From NCBI GenBank assembly GCA_000504625.1, contig AZHR01000007.1, forward strand, positions 1-62,602: DNA of 62,602 nt, read 5' to 3'. Below the pieces are notes generated by a model. It was given only the letters and a program-made list of their open reading frames with translations. It was not told where the DNA came from and searched no databases. The translations under genes and the position numbers were made by a program. Of this stretch, positions 43,192-52,142 are shown in pieces. Each line of letters opens with the position of its first letter. Position 1 is the stretch's first letter. This DNA comes from an alpha proteobacterium SCGC AAA240-E13. GTDB taxonomy: Bacteria > Pseudomonadota > Alphaproteobacteria > Pelagibacterales > Pelagibacteraceae.

Positions 43192-43685
43192 TGGAAAAAA
43201 TTATTAAACCAGTAAAAATTACTAGAAAAAATTTCACCACTTACGGAGATTTAATTTCCTCTGACACTATCAAACCGATAAATATAAATGCTGGATACGC
43301 AAAACGCTTTGATAATTTAGTAAATATCAATACTTCAAAAGATGGAGGAAAGACTATAATAAGTATTTTTTCAGCCCTAAAAAGAACTTTCCCCATGAGA
43401 ATTGATATGATGGAAAAACATCCCTTGGGTAGTCAGGCATTCATTCCCATGAAAGAAACTACTTTTATAGCATTTGTTGCTCCCCCTGGTGATAAACCAG
43501 AAATAAACAAAATTGAATCTTTTATTATTTCTCCTGGAATAGGTATAAATTATAAACCGAATATTTGGCATTTTCCTTTAATTTCAACAGAAGATATGAA
43601 TTTCTTAGTAATTGATAGAAAAGGTTCTGGAAATAATTTAATTTTTCATAATTTTGAAAAAGATAAAGTCACTCTTAAATGTTAA
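43191..43685 (+). CDS. allA: Ureidoglycolate lyase
   Basis: 164 aa, full length for AllA. Conserved stretches are PVKITRKNFTTYGDLIS at the start, the cupin-like MMEKHPLGSQAFIPM near residue 80, and KPNIWHFPL near residue 125, where the catalytic/metal-binding residues of the family sit. It converts ureidoglycolate to glyoxylate and urea, completing puuE-alc-allA. Directly follows alc with a 1 nt overlap. Confidence 0.9.
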   Translation: MEKIIKPVKITRKNFTTYGDLISSDTIKPININAGYAKRFDNLVNINTSKDGGKTIISIFSALKRTFPMRIDMMEKHPLGSQAFIPMKETTFIAFVAPPGDKPEINKIESFIISPGIGINYKPNIWHFPLISTEDMNFLVIDRKGSGNNLIFHNFEKDKVTLKC

Positions 43686-43715
43686 AAACCCGCCGCAATT
43701 TAAGCAGCGAGTTTT
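43685..43715 (-). terminator. Rho-independent terminator of the NCS1 permease gene
   Basis: On the minus strand the stem AAAACTCGCTGC pairs with GCGGCGGGTTTT (two G-U wobbles) around a 7-base loop, followed by more T. The plus-strand version has C-A mismatches, so the hairpin is strand-specific for the permease gene. Confidence 0.75.
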
Positions 43716-43735
43716 ATATTATTTATAAATTTTTT

Positions 43736-45157
43736 TTATCCTTGATTTTTTGACATTAAATAGTGCAAAAATGCTCCGAGAGCTGCACCAATTATCCAAG
43801 CATATCCGCCTAAAGCAGACAATGTAGGATGCCAAACAGTTGCTACTGAAAATATACCTGCAATTACCCAAGCAATAAACGCTTTTATGTTCCAACCTCC
43901 ATTGTAGTAATACTTGCCATCATCTTTAGAGGAGAATAAATCGTTAACATCAATTCTTTCCTTTTTAATTATGTAATAATCAATAATCATTATTCCATAT
44001 ACTGGCGCAAGAATTGCTCCGAGAGTATTCACAAATGGAAACATACCAATATTGCTAATAACTGAAACCCAAAATGCACCGATGATGAAACCTAATATTG
44101 CTGTAATTAAACCACCTACTCTAAAATTAATTTTACTAGGTATTAAGTTTGCAAGATCATATGCTGGTGGAACAAAGTTTGCGACCATATTAATTCCAAT
44201 TGTAGCTGCAAAGAATGCAAATGCTGCAACAACAGTTAGCCATATGTTACCAACTCTATCAACCATGTCTGTTGGATTTGTAAGTGTTTCTCCAAAAACC
44301 ACGACTGTTCCAGCTGTAACCATTAATGCAATAAAAGAGAAAAGAACAATATTGCCAGGTAAACCCCATAGGTTTCCCTTTTTCATTTCATCTTCATTTT
44401 TTACAAACCTTGCAAAGTCACCAAAATTAATTACTACAGCAGCAAAGTAAGCTACCATTGTTCCGAAAATTGCTAAGAAAGCTGCAAATGCACCTCCATC
44501 ATAACTGCCAACACCCGAAAGTATGTTGCCAACTTCTGAAAGAAGACCTCCTCCTGCTTTGGCCCATATCATAATCATTAATATGATCATAATTATATAA
44601 ACTGCTGGTCCTGCAAAATTTAAGAATTTTCTAATATATTCGATACCATTCCAAAATAAATATATTTGAAAAATTGCTACAAAAATAAATGATATCCAGG
44701 CAACGCTGTTCATTCCCAAGAAATCACCACTTCCGCTTATACCTGTCACGCCTGTAATTAAAAGTGCAACAGCTGTTGATGCAAAATAGGTTTGTGCCCC
44801 ATACCAAAACATTGCAACTATACCTCTTACCATTGCCGGAAAGTTTGCACCATGAACTCCCATACTCACACGAGCAAATACAGGATACGGAATTCCATGC
44901 TTAACACTTGGTGAACCTGAAAGATTTACTAACCACATAATAAAAAAGCCAGCAAGAATTATTGCTGCAAAAACAGCCCAACCATTTAGTCCATATGTTA
45001 AAAATAACGATGCAGCCAAAGTATACCCAAATAAACTCTGGACATCGTTTGCCCAAACATTAAAGATTTCAAACCAACCCCAATTTTTTTGTCCTTCTGG
45101 AGTAGGCGCCAAGTCTGTATTATATAAACGTCCGTCTCTATTAGTTACTGTACTCAT
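43736..45157 (-). CDS. NCS1-family nucleobase/allantoin:cation symporter
   Basis: 473 aa with 12 hydrophobic helices. NCS1 marks include FEIFNVWANDVQSLFGYTLA near residue 32, SPSVKHGIPYPVFARVSMGVHGAN near residue 85, and VRGIVAMFWYGAQTYFAST near residue 110. Family substrates are allantoin, cytosine, uracil, hydantoins or thiamine precursors. Convergent to puuE-alc-allA, so allantoin is the best guess. It is followed by a clear minus-strand terminator. Confidence 0.85.
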   Translation of the reverse strand: MSTVTNRDGRLYNTDLAPTPEGQKNWGWFEIFNVWANDVQSLFGYTLAASLFLTYGLNGWAVFAAIILAGFFIMWLVNLSGSPSVKHGIPYPVFARVSMGVHGANFPAMVRGIVAMFWYGAQTYFASTAVALLITGVTGISGSGDFLGMNSVAWISFIFVAIFQIYLFWNGIEYIRKFLNFAGPAVYIIMIILMIMIWAKAGGGLLSEVGNILSGVGSYDGGAFAAFLAIFGTMVAYFAAVVINFGDFARFVKNEDEMKKGNLWGLPGNIVLFSFIALMVTAGTVVVFGETLTNPTDMVDRVGNIWLTVVAAFAFFAATIGINMVANFVPPAYDLANLIPSKINFRVGGLITAILGFIIGAFWVSVISNIGMFPFVNTLGAILAPVYGIMIIDYYIIKKERIDVNDLFSSKDDGKYYYNGGWNIKAFIAWVIAGIFSVATVWHPTLSALGGYAWIIGAALGAFLHYLMSKNQG

Positions 45158-45267
45158 ATATTTATGTTTACCCCCTATTTAGAAAACTAGACTGGAAGCA
45201 TATGCTTTTAAAAATTAAAAATATACCTGTTTTTTATTGCGTGTTTATTAAAGTTTTGATTCGAATA

Positions 45268-46602
45268 CTACTTTCCGTATATATAAGTTGGTAACCAGAG
45301 AACAATTTCTGGAAAAATTATTATTATTATCAAACCGATTATTTGAAGAACCATAAATTGCATCATACCGATATAAATATCTTTTAAATCCCATTCAGGA
45401 ACGACACCTTTTAAAAAGTATGCTGAAAGGGCTACTGGAGGGGATAGCCATGCGGTTTGTAAATTTACCGCTACCAAAATAGCAAACCAAGTTAAATTAA
45501 ATTCTAGACTTTCAATTAAAGGAAGAATTATCGGAATAATAATAAGCACGATTGGTACCCATTCTAAAGGCCATCCTAATAAAAAAATCATTGCCATAAC
45601 TATGAAGAGAATAAAATATTTATTTACTTCCAGGTTTAACAAAAATTCTGTGAGAACCATCGGGGTACCCAATTTTGAAAAAACAGATCCAAAAAAGTTT
45701 GATGCTGCCACTAACACCATGATTAGAGCTGTAATTTCTAAAGTTTTTACTAATACTGCTTGTAATTTTGGCAGAGTTAATTTTTTATAAGCTAATGCCA
45801 AAAGCAAAGCACCCATAGCACCGCAACCTGCTGCCTCTGTTGGTGTGGCAAAACCAAATAAAATACTTCCTAAAGCTGCAAAGACTAATGCCGCAGGTGG
45901 AACTAAACCTAGAAAAAATTCAACCAAAACCTGTTTCATGCTTGTTGCTCTCATTTCTTCTGGTAAAACCGGACCTAAGCTCGGATTCTTCCAACAACGA
46001 AATGTGATGTAAGCCGCATATAGCAGTGCTAGCATTATTCCTGGAAATATCGCTGCTGCAAACAAATCTGTAACTGGAATTTCCATAATCGGACCCATTA
46101 CAACCAACATAATACTTGGAGGTATTAAAATTCCTAAAGTTCCTCCTGCTGTAATTGTCCCTGCAGCCAACCTAACATCATAACCAGATTTGTTCATCGA
46201 TTTGGCGGCCATGATTCCAAGAATAGTAACCGATGCACCCACTATACCTGTAGCAGCTGCAAATATTACAGAAACAAAAAGTACCGCGTAATATAAGGAG
46301 CCTCTTACTCTAGACAACATAAGCTGAACGGAAGAGAACAATCTCTCCATTAAACCAGCTTGTTCCATCATAATACCCATAAAGATAAAGAGCGGTACGG
46401 CGGCGAGAGCTTGTTCTGTCATTACCATCGAAAACTGTAAAGTCATTAAGTAAAAAACTAATGGTCCAAAACCTAAATAACCAAAAACAAAGCCCAAAAA
46501 AATTAAAGTAAATGAAATGGGAAAACCAATAAAAATTGCAAATAACATTACTGCAACTAATATAAAACCTAAAGTAGCTGGACTTATTATTTCTGCTATC
46601 AT
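45268..46602 (-). CDS. dctM: TRAP transporter large permease subunit
   Basis: 444 aa, polytopic, DctM type. It begins IAEIISPATLGFILVAVMLF; family motifs include GFPISFTLIFLGFVFGY, AGTITAGGTLGILIPPSIMLVV near residue 150, and AWLSPPVALSAYFLKGV near residue 400. It carries out cation-driven uptake of the ligand delivered by the periplasmic binding protein. It overlaps dctQ by 4 nt. Confidence 0.93.
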   Translation of the reverse strand: MIAEIISPATLGFILVAVMLFAIFIGFPISFTLIFLGFVFGYLGFGPLVFYLMTLQFSMVMTEQALAAVPLFIFMGIMMEQAGLMERLFSSVQLMLSRVRGSLYYAVLFVSVIFAAATGIVGASVTILGIMAAKSMNKSGYDVRLAAGTITAGGTLGILIPPSIMLVVMGPIMEIPVTDLFAAAIFPGIMLALLYAAYITFRCWKNPSLGPVLPEEMRATSMKQVLVEFFLGLVPPAALVFAALGSILFGFATPTEAAGCGAMGALLLALAYKKLTLPKLQAVLVKTLEITALIMVLVAASNFFGSVFSKLGTPMVLTEFLLNLEVNKYFILFIVMAMIFLLGWPLEWVPIVLIIIPIILPLIESLEFNLTWFAILVAVNLQTAWLSPPVALSAYFLKGVVPEWDLKDIYIGMMQFMVLQIIGLIIIIIFPEIVLWLPTYIYGK

Positions 46603-47210
46603 TTTTGATTAGGCCACCTACCCCTTGTTGCTGCGTAATAACTTTTTAAAACTTCAGATATTCCTTGAATGAGCAAAAATAATATACCAAACCACAAACA
46701 AGCTTTAATTGGCCACATGTAAGGCATCCAGGCTGTATCCATTCCCCGTTCACTTCTCATGATTGATTCTTGAACGAAACCAGTCGTCATATAAAAAAAG
46801 AATAAGAGACCTGGAAAATAAAATAAAATATACAACGCTGCATCTACGATACCTTGAGTTTTAACTTTAAAATTTCTGTATAAAAAATCTGCTCTTATAT
46901 GAACTCCTTTTGATAATGCATAACCGGCTCCAAGCATAAATAACGCACCATATAAAAACCTGCTCATGTCGTATGCCCACATTGTTGGAGCTGTAAAAAG
47001 CTTTCTTGCAAATACTTCGTAAACCATAGTAAGTATAAGGGGGACTGTGATCCAGCAAACAATATTGCCAGTCCACTTACTAAATAAATCTATTTTTGTA
47101 ATTGTTGATGCCATCCATTTAGGCATATCGTCTGGCATTTTACCAAATTCTGATCGACGCTCTGCGATCATTTCATCTGAAATATCTAATTTCGTTGGTT
47201 CATCACTCAT
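46599..47210 (-). CDS. dctQ: TRAP transporter small permease subunit
   Basis: 203 aa from the ATG at 47210 (SD-like GGGA upstream); a TTG at 47220-47222 would add four residues. Four hydrophobic helices follow a 50-residue charged N-terminus (MSDEPTKLDISDEM), with the DctQ-type YDMSRFLYGALFMLGAGYAL near residue 85. Longer than typical DctQ (about 160-180). It sits between dctP, separated by a hairpin, and dctM. Confidence 0.88.
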   Translation of the reverse strand: MSDEPTKLDISDEMIAERRSEFGKMPDDMPKWMASTITKIDLFSKWTGNIVCWITVPLILTMVYEVFARKLFTAPTMWAYDMSRFLYGALFMLGAGYALSKGVHIRADFLYRNFKVKTQGIVDAALYILFYFPGLLFFFYMTTGFVQESIMRSERGMDTAWMPYMWPIKACLWFGILFLLIQGISEVLKSYYAATRGRWPNQK

Positions 47211-47225
47211 AGTTTGTCCCAAAAT

Positions 47226-47257
47226 AAATAAAGCGGACTATTAAGTCCGCTTTATTT
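47226..47257 (-). terminator. Hairpin between dctP and dctQ (attenuator-like)
   Basis: A perfect 14 bp stem (AAATAAAGCGGACT and its complement) has a 4-base loop. On the minus strand it lies 28 nt after dctP and 16 nt before dctQ. The T-run is broken (TTTATTTATTTT), so read-through is likely and dctP would be favoured. Confidence 0.75.
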
Positions 47258-47284
47258 TAAATATTTTTATAACTTTTAAAACTA

Positions 47285-48376
47285 CTATTTTAATGTTGCT
47301 GCGTGAGCCATTCCTAGCTTAGCATTAGACATTTGAGCGCCAGACCAAAAAGGAACTGCTATATCAGCAAAATCTTTTTGAGATTGCCATACTTCAGCGA
47401 AGAATGCATTTTCAGCTGCATTCTTTTCTAAGCTCGCTTTAGCAGCGGCCATGTATGCTGGAAAATAATCTGCAGGAGTATCATGTAAAATTACTCCATG
47501 TTTAGTAGTAAGTTCATGAAGAGCTTTACCGTTCTCGTAAATTCTATAACTCATAGATTTTGATAAAGATGCATCAGCTGCAACTTCCATAGCTTTTCTC
47601 TCATGGTCAGTTAAGCCTCTCCACACCTTACCATTGATGTATAAGTCAGCATTTACAACAACTTGGTGTAAACCTTGTAAGTAGTAATTTTTAAGTACTT
47701 TGTAGAAACCAAAAACTAAGTCCGGTTTAGGACAACACCATTCAGCTGCATCAATTGTTCCTGCTTCAAGAGCTGGAAGAATATCTCCACCACCCATTGC
47801 AACAGACGCTACTCCAATATCTTTATAAGTTTGACCTGGAATTCCTGGAGGAGTTCTAAATCTATACTTTCTAAAATCATCCATACTATTAATCGGTTCT
47901 TTGAACCAACCTAGAGCTTCTGGACCAACTGGTTGAAGCATTAAACCTTTAATGTCTCTTTTCATCTCTTTCCAAAGTTGGTCGTATAATTGTTTACCAC
48001 CACCATATTGAAACCAAGATAAAAACGCGATGTTATCAATTCCTACACCCGCACCTGCTACTGGAGAACCAAATAACATAGCTGCTGGATGTTCACCTGA
48101 CCAATAGTGTGTCCAAGCAAATCCACAATCGAGCAATCCTTTATCAACTGCATCTAATGTTTCTTTAACTCCAACAACAGCACCTTTCGGTAAAATTTCA
48201 AACTCAATAGAACCACCTGTTAAATCAGTCACAGTTTGACCAAAATCTTTTAACATTACAACTTCGTCAGCTTTTGAGGCAATAACAGTTTGACATTTCA
48301 ATGTTTTAGCGTTCGCTGCCACCGAAAAACCGATAAGTACAACGATACCTAAAAACAAAGATATAATTTTTCTCAT
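47285..48376 (-). CDS. dctP: TRAP transporter periplasmic substrate-binding protein
   Basis: 363 aa with a signal peptide (RKIISLFLGIVVLIGFSVAANA, cleavage near residue 23). DctP/TakP-type body: RKYRFRTPPGIPGQTYKDIG near residue 168 holds the ligand-carboxylate Arg. GTIDAAEWCCPKPDLVFGFY near residue 207 resembles binding proteins for 2-oxo and other monocarboxylic acids. Strong AAGGAG ribosome-binding site 6 nt before the ATG. Its actual ligand is unknown; a sulfonate acid such as DHPS or sulfolactate is possible because known hps operons include a TRAP importer. Confidence 0.88.
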   Translation of the reverse strand: MRKIISLFLGIVVLIGFSVAANAKTLKCQTVIASKADEVVMLKDFGQTVTDLTGGSIEFEILPKGAVVGVKETLDAVDKGLLDCGFAWTHYWSGEHPAAMLFGSPVAGAGVGIDNIAFLSWFQYGGGKQLYDQLWKEMKRDIKGLMLQPVGPEALGWFKEPINSMDDFRKYRFRTPPGIPGQTYKDIGVASVAMGGGDILPALEAGTIDAAEWCCPKPDLVFGFYKVLKNYYLQGLHQVVVNADLYINGKVWRGLTDHERKAMEVAADASLSKSMSYRIYENGKALHELTTKHGVILHDTPADYFPAYMAAAKASLEKNAAENAFFAEVWQSQKDFADIAVPFWSGAQMSNAKLGMAHAATLK

Positions 48377-48492
48377 TTTTCTCCTTAATTAATTAATAAA
48401 AAATTTATTGGACTATAGTAAGTATAATGTTTCAAGTTAAAATTGTGTTACTTTTTGACAAACTTTAACCTATAAATATATTTCAACCTCAA

Positions 48493-50097
48493 ATGGAACA
48501 ATTTGATTATATTATTATTGGTGCTGGATCAGCTGGATGTGTTTTAGCGAACAGACTGTCAACAAACCCTAATATTAAAGTTTTATTATTAGAGGCAGGA
48601 GGCAAGGACACTAATCCCTGGATACATATTCCTGGGGGGTATTTTAAAACTATGCACAATCCAAATACAGATTGGTGTTTTAAAATTGAGAAAGACCCTG
48701 GACTTAACAATAGAGAAATGAATTTTCCTAGAGGTAAGACTCTTGGCGGAAGTTCTTCAATTAATGGAATGTTATATATCAGAGGTCAATCTAGTGATTA
48801 CGATTATTGGAGACAACTGGGAAATGTGGGGTGGTCTTGGGAAGATGTACTACCTTATTTTATAAAATCTGAAGATAATCAACAAGGTAAAGACAACTTC
48901 CATGGAGTAGGTGGTCCTCTTGCAGTTGAAAAAATGAGGGCATCTTTTAAAGTTTTAGACTTGTTTATGGAAGCAGCAGAAGAATTTGGCTACCCTGGAA
49001 CATCTGATTTTAATACTGGAAATAATGAAGGAATGGGTTATTTCCCATTAAACGTAAAAAATGGTTATAGATGTAGTACTGCAGTTGGATATTTAAACCC
49101 TATTAAAAAAAGAAAAAATTTAAAAATTTTAATTAACGCTCACATTAAAAACATTGAATTTGAAAACAGAAAAGCAGTCAGTGTAAATTTTTGGAAGAAT
49201 AATCAGCTTTTAAACGCCAAAACAAATAAAGAAATAATATTAAGCGCTGGTACTGTTGGATCACCTCACATTCTTCAAGCTTCAGGTGTTGGCCCTGGAG
49301 ATCTACTTAAAAAAAATAATATCAATGTAGTAAAAGATCATCCGTCCGTAGGCAAAAATCTTCATGATCATTTAATGTTAAGGCCTGTTTACAAAGTAAA
49401 AAATTTAGACACTCTTAATGATATTTATCATAGCTATTATAGAAAAATAATAACTGGAATAAATTTTTTTCTTTTTAAAAAAGGTCCCTTAACTGTTGGC
49501 GCTAGCTATTTGTGTGGATTTATTAAAAGTGATAACCATTTAGAAACACCAAATTTGCAATTTCATGTATCGCCTGCAAGTACAGATTTTTTGGGTAAAA
49601 CAACTCTTCATAATTTCCCTGCATTTACTCCGACAATTGTAAATCTAAGACCTACAAGCCGAGGTAAAATTGAAATAAAATCACCTGACTCAAGAATTGC
49701 CCCAAAAATACAAATGAATTATTTATCAACTGATGAGGATAAGGAGATGGCAGGTAAAGCTATTAAAATTACTAGAAACATTGTCATGAATTCAAAAGCA
49801 TTTAAAGAATATGAACCTGAAGAATTAAGACCTGGCATTAATATTACTGATAATGAAACTCTCGCAAAAGAGGCTGGTAAATATGCCAACACAATATTTC
49901 ATCCAGTAAGCACATGCAGAATGGGAAACGATGAAAAAGCTGTAGTGAATGATAAATTAGTAGCTCATGGTCTTGAAAATTTAAGAATTGTTGACGCTTC
50001 TATAATGCCTCACATTACATCGGGAAACACTAATGCTCCAACTATAATGATTGCTGAAAAAGCTGCAGATATGATAATAGCAAGCAGTAAATCATGA
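48493..50097 (+). CDS. GMC-family FAD-dependent alcohol/choline-type dehydrogenase
   Basis: 534 aa. The N-terminal FAD motif is DYIIIGAGSAGCVLANRLS. The GMC signature 1 is seen as GKTLGGSSSINGMLYIRG near residue 78, signature 2 as SAGTVGSPHILQASGVGP near residue 255, and the catalytic His in FHPVSTCRMG near residue 475. The C-terminus is DASIMPHITSGNTNAPT. Members oxidise choline, alkanols or polyethylene glycol. Its stop overlaps the TerC gene by 4 nt, and it heads a six-gene chain. Substrate uncertain; BetA-like but not assigned. Confidence 0.9.
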   Translation: MEQFDYIIIGAGSAGCVLANRLSTNPNIKVLLLEAGGKDTNPWIHIPGGYFKTMHNPNTDWCFKIEKDPGLNNREMNFPRGKTLGGSSSINGMLYIRGQSSDYDYWRQLGNVGWSWEDVLPYFIKSEDNQQGKDNFHGVGGPLAVEKMRASFKVLDLFMEAAEEFGYPGTSDFNTGNNEGMGYFPLNVKNGYRCSTAVGYLNPIKKRKNLKILINAHIKNIEFENRKAVSVNFWKNNQLLNAKTNKEIILSAGTVGSPHILQASGVGPGDLLKKNNINVVKDHPSVGKNLHDHLMLRPVYKVKNLDTLNDIYHSYYRKIITGINFFLFKKGPLTVGASYLCGFIKSDNHLETPNLQFHVSPASTDFLGKTTLHNFPAFTPTIVNLRPTSRGKIEIKSPDSRIAPKIQMNYLSTDEDKEMAGKAIKITRNIVMNSKAFKEYEPEELRPGINITDNETLAKEAGKYANTIFHPVSTCRMGNDEKAVVNDKLVAHGLENLRIVDASIMPHITSGNTNAPTIMIAEKAADMIIASSKS

Positions 50098-50672
50098 TAG
50101 ATCAAATAATCATTTTTTTTGAAATTGTACTTATTGATTTGGTTTTAGCAGGTGACAATGCAATTATAATCGGGATGGTTGCGTCACAATTCGATGCAAA
50201 TATAAGAAAAAAAATAATATTTTGGGGAATTGGATTTGCAATTATTTTAAGAATTGCGCTTACTTTAGTTACTACTTATTTACTTCAAATTAATGGTCTT
50301 AAAACTATTGGTGGATTGCTTCTAATTTATGTTGCCTACAAGCTTTACAAGGATGTGATCAAAGATAATAAAGACACAAAAGAAAAAAAAATAAAAACTG
50401 AAAATGTCAGTCTGTTTAAAGCAATTATGACGATAATAATTGCTGATTTCAGCATGAGCTTAGATAATGTTCTTGGAGTCGCTGGAGCAGCAAAACAAAA
50501 TTACGTCTTGTTAGTTTTTGGTTTAATATTATCTATTTTTCTTATGGCTACACTTGCTAACATTATAGCTAAATGGATTAAAAAATATAAATGGATCGGG
50601 TGGTTAGGATTGTTGGCAATACTAGCAGTTGCCGCTGAATTGATTTATAGTGATGCAATTCTATTACTATAA
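50094..50672 (+). CDS. TerC-family integral membrane protein
   Basis: 192 aa with about six helices. TerC conserved acidic pairs are visible: DLVLAGDNAIIIGM near residue 16 and ADFSMSLDNVLGVAGA near residue 118. Members are membrane proteins proposed to handle metal ions (for example Mn/Ca) or to help metal loading of exported proteins. It overlaps the GMC gene by 4 nt and lies 2 nt before the SDR. YjbE-type by length. Confidence 0.88.
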   Translation: MIDQIIIFFEIVLIDLVLAGDNAIIIGMVASQFDANIRKKIIFWGIGFAIILRIALTLVTTYLLQINGLKTIGGLLLIYVAYKLYKDVIKDNKDTKEKKIKTENVSLFKAIMTIIIADFSMSLDNVLGVAGAAKQNYVLLVFGLILSIFLMATLANIIAKWIKKYKWIGWLGLLAILAVAAELIYSDAILLL

Positions 50673-50674
50673 AC

Positions 50675-51442
50675 ATGTATTTAAAAAAAATTAATCTAAA
50701 AAATAAAACAGCCTTAGTTACAGGAGCGGGCAAGGGCATTGGAAGAGCTTGTGCTATTGCATTGGCTGAAGCAGGTGCTGATCTAACCATTATTAGCAGA
50801 ACAAAAAAAGATTTAGATAATGTTTCTAGAATAATAAAGAAATTTAAATCAAAATGTAGTACTTTTGTCTGTGACGTAACTAACTATAATCAAATTAAAC
50901 AAATTGTTAATAAGCAAAAAAAAATAGACATTTTAGTTAATAATGCTGGAACCAATATTCCAGAACATTTTACTAAAGTTCAAAAAAAAAATATGGAATA
51001 CATTGTTAAATTAAACACAATTGCAACTTTTTATGTGGCTCAATTATGTTCTTTAAAAATGTTGAAGACAAAAAACAGAAAAAAAATTGGTGGATCAATT
51101 ATTAATATGTCATCTCAAATGGGTCATGTGGGTGGATCAATTAGAAGCGTTTATAATATGACAAAATTTGGCTTGGAAGGATTAACAAAAGGTATGGCTA
51201 TTGATTTAGCAAAAAATAATATTCGAGTAAATACTGTATGCCCAACTTTTTTAATAACACCAATGACAAAAAAATTTTTAAAAAATAAAAAATTTAAAAA
51301 CAATATGCTTAAAAATATTCCCTTAGGGCGATTTGCAGATGTTAGTGACGTAGCAACAGCAGTTACTTTTTTAGCTTCCGACGCCTCTTCAATGATTACG
51401 GGAACTTCAATCTTAATTGATGGTGGATGGACAGCACAATGA
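50675..51442 (+). CDS. SDR-family oxidoreductase
   Basis: 255 aa, classical SDR. The cofactor motif is VTGAGKGIGRACA near residue 16, then VNNAGTN near residue 89, catalytic Ser in NMSSQMG and Tyr/Lys in YNMTKFGLEG near residue 160. The C-terminal SMITGTSILIDGGW is typical. It is 2 nt after the TerC gene and 1 nt before the first FkbM gene, so it is translated as part of the chain. Substrate not known. Confidence 0.88.
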   Translation: MYLKKINLKNKTALVTGAGKGIGRACAIALAEAGADLTIISRTKKDLDNVSRIIKKFKSKCSTFVCDVTNYNQIKQIVNKQKKIDILVNNAGTNIPEHFTKVQKKNMEYIVKLNTIATFYVAQLCSLKMLKTKNRKKIGGSIINMSSQMGHVGGSIRSVYNMTKFGLEGLTKGMAIDLAKNNIRVNTVCPTFLITPMTKKFLKNKKFKNNMLKNIPLGRFADVSDVATAVTFLASDASSMITGTSILIDGGWTAQ

Positions 51443-51443
51443 A

Positions 51444-52142
51444 ATGCTTTTTCTAAAAAAAATTTATTACGAAAGGTATACAAAAAAATCTTACTCACTT
51501 ACCAACGTTGATCTTATAATTGATTATTTGTTTAAAAACATAAATAAAGGCGTTTACATTGATGTTGGTTGTAATCACCCAATTAAATTCAATAATACTT
51601 ATTTACTGTATAAAAGAGGTTGGTCAGGAATAAATATAGATTCGGATCACGATTCAATAAAATTATTTAATAAATTTCGGAGTAATGACTTTAACGTTAG
51701 AAATATTGTATCTGATGATGAAAATGTCAAAAAACTATATTTTTATCATAAAAGATCAACATTAAATACTTTAAGCAAAGATTTGGTTGATTCAAGAATA
51801 TCCCAGCCTTTAAAAATAATTGAAGAAAAATCTGTTACACTAAATAAAATAATTGAAAGTTCTCCATATCAAAATAGTAAAATAAATTTACTCTCAGTTG
51901 ATATAGAAAATCATGAATTTGAGGCATTAAAAAATTTTAATTTTTTAAAATATAAAATTGATGTGTTAGTTATAGAAATTACAGATCCAAATCTTAAAAA
52001 ATTGGAAATGTTCAATCAATCACTTAATTTTATTACGGAAAGCAAAATTTATAATTTAATAATAAAAAATGGATACAAATTTGTTAATTGGATTCATTCT
52101 GATTTAGTTTTTGTTAGAAACGATTTTATTCAAACTGAATGA
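51444..52142 (+). CDS. FkbM-family methyltransferase
   Basis: 232 aa from the ATG at 51444, chosen because the in-frame upstream ATG at 51417 would lie inside the SDR. The SAM-site opening is GVYIDVGCNHPIKFNNTYLL near residue 40 and the FkbM-type acidic motif is NLLSVDIENHEFEALKNF near residue 150. FkbM enzymes O-methylate sugars or other polar acceptors. It overlaps the M23 gene by 4 nt. A surface-glycan role fits the neighbours but is inference. Confidence 0.85.
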   Translation: MLFLKKIYYERYTKKSYSLTNVDLIIDYLFKNINKGVYIDVGCNHPIKFNNTYLLYKRGWSGINIDSDHDSIKLFNKFRSNDFNVRNIVSDDENVKKLYFYHKRSTLNTLSKDLVDSRISQPLKIIEEKSVTLNKIIESSPYQNSKINLLSVDIENHEFEALKNFNFLKYKIDVLVIEITDPNLKKLEMFNQSLNFITESKIYNLIIKNGYKFVNWIHSDLVFVRNDFIQTE

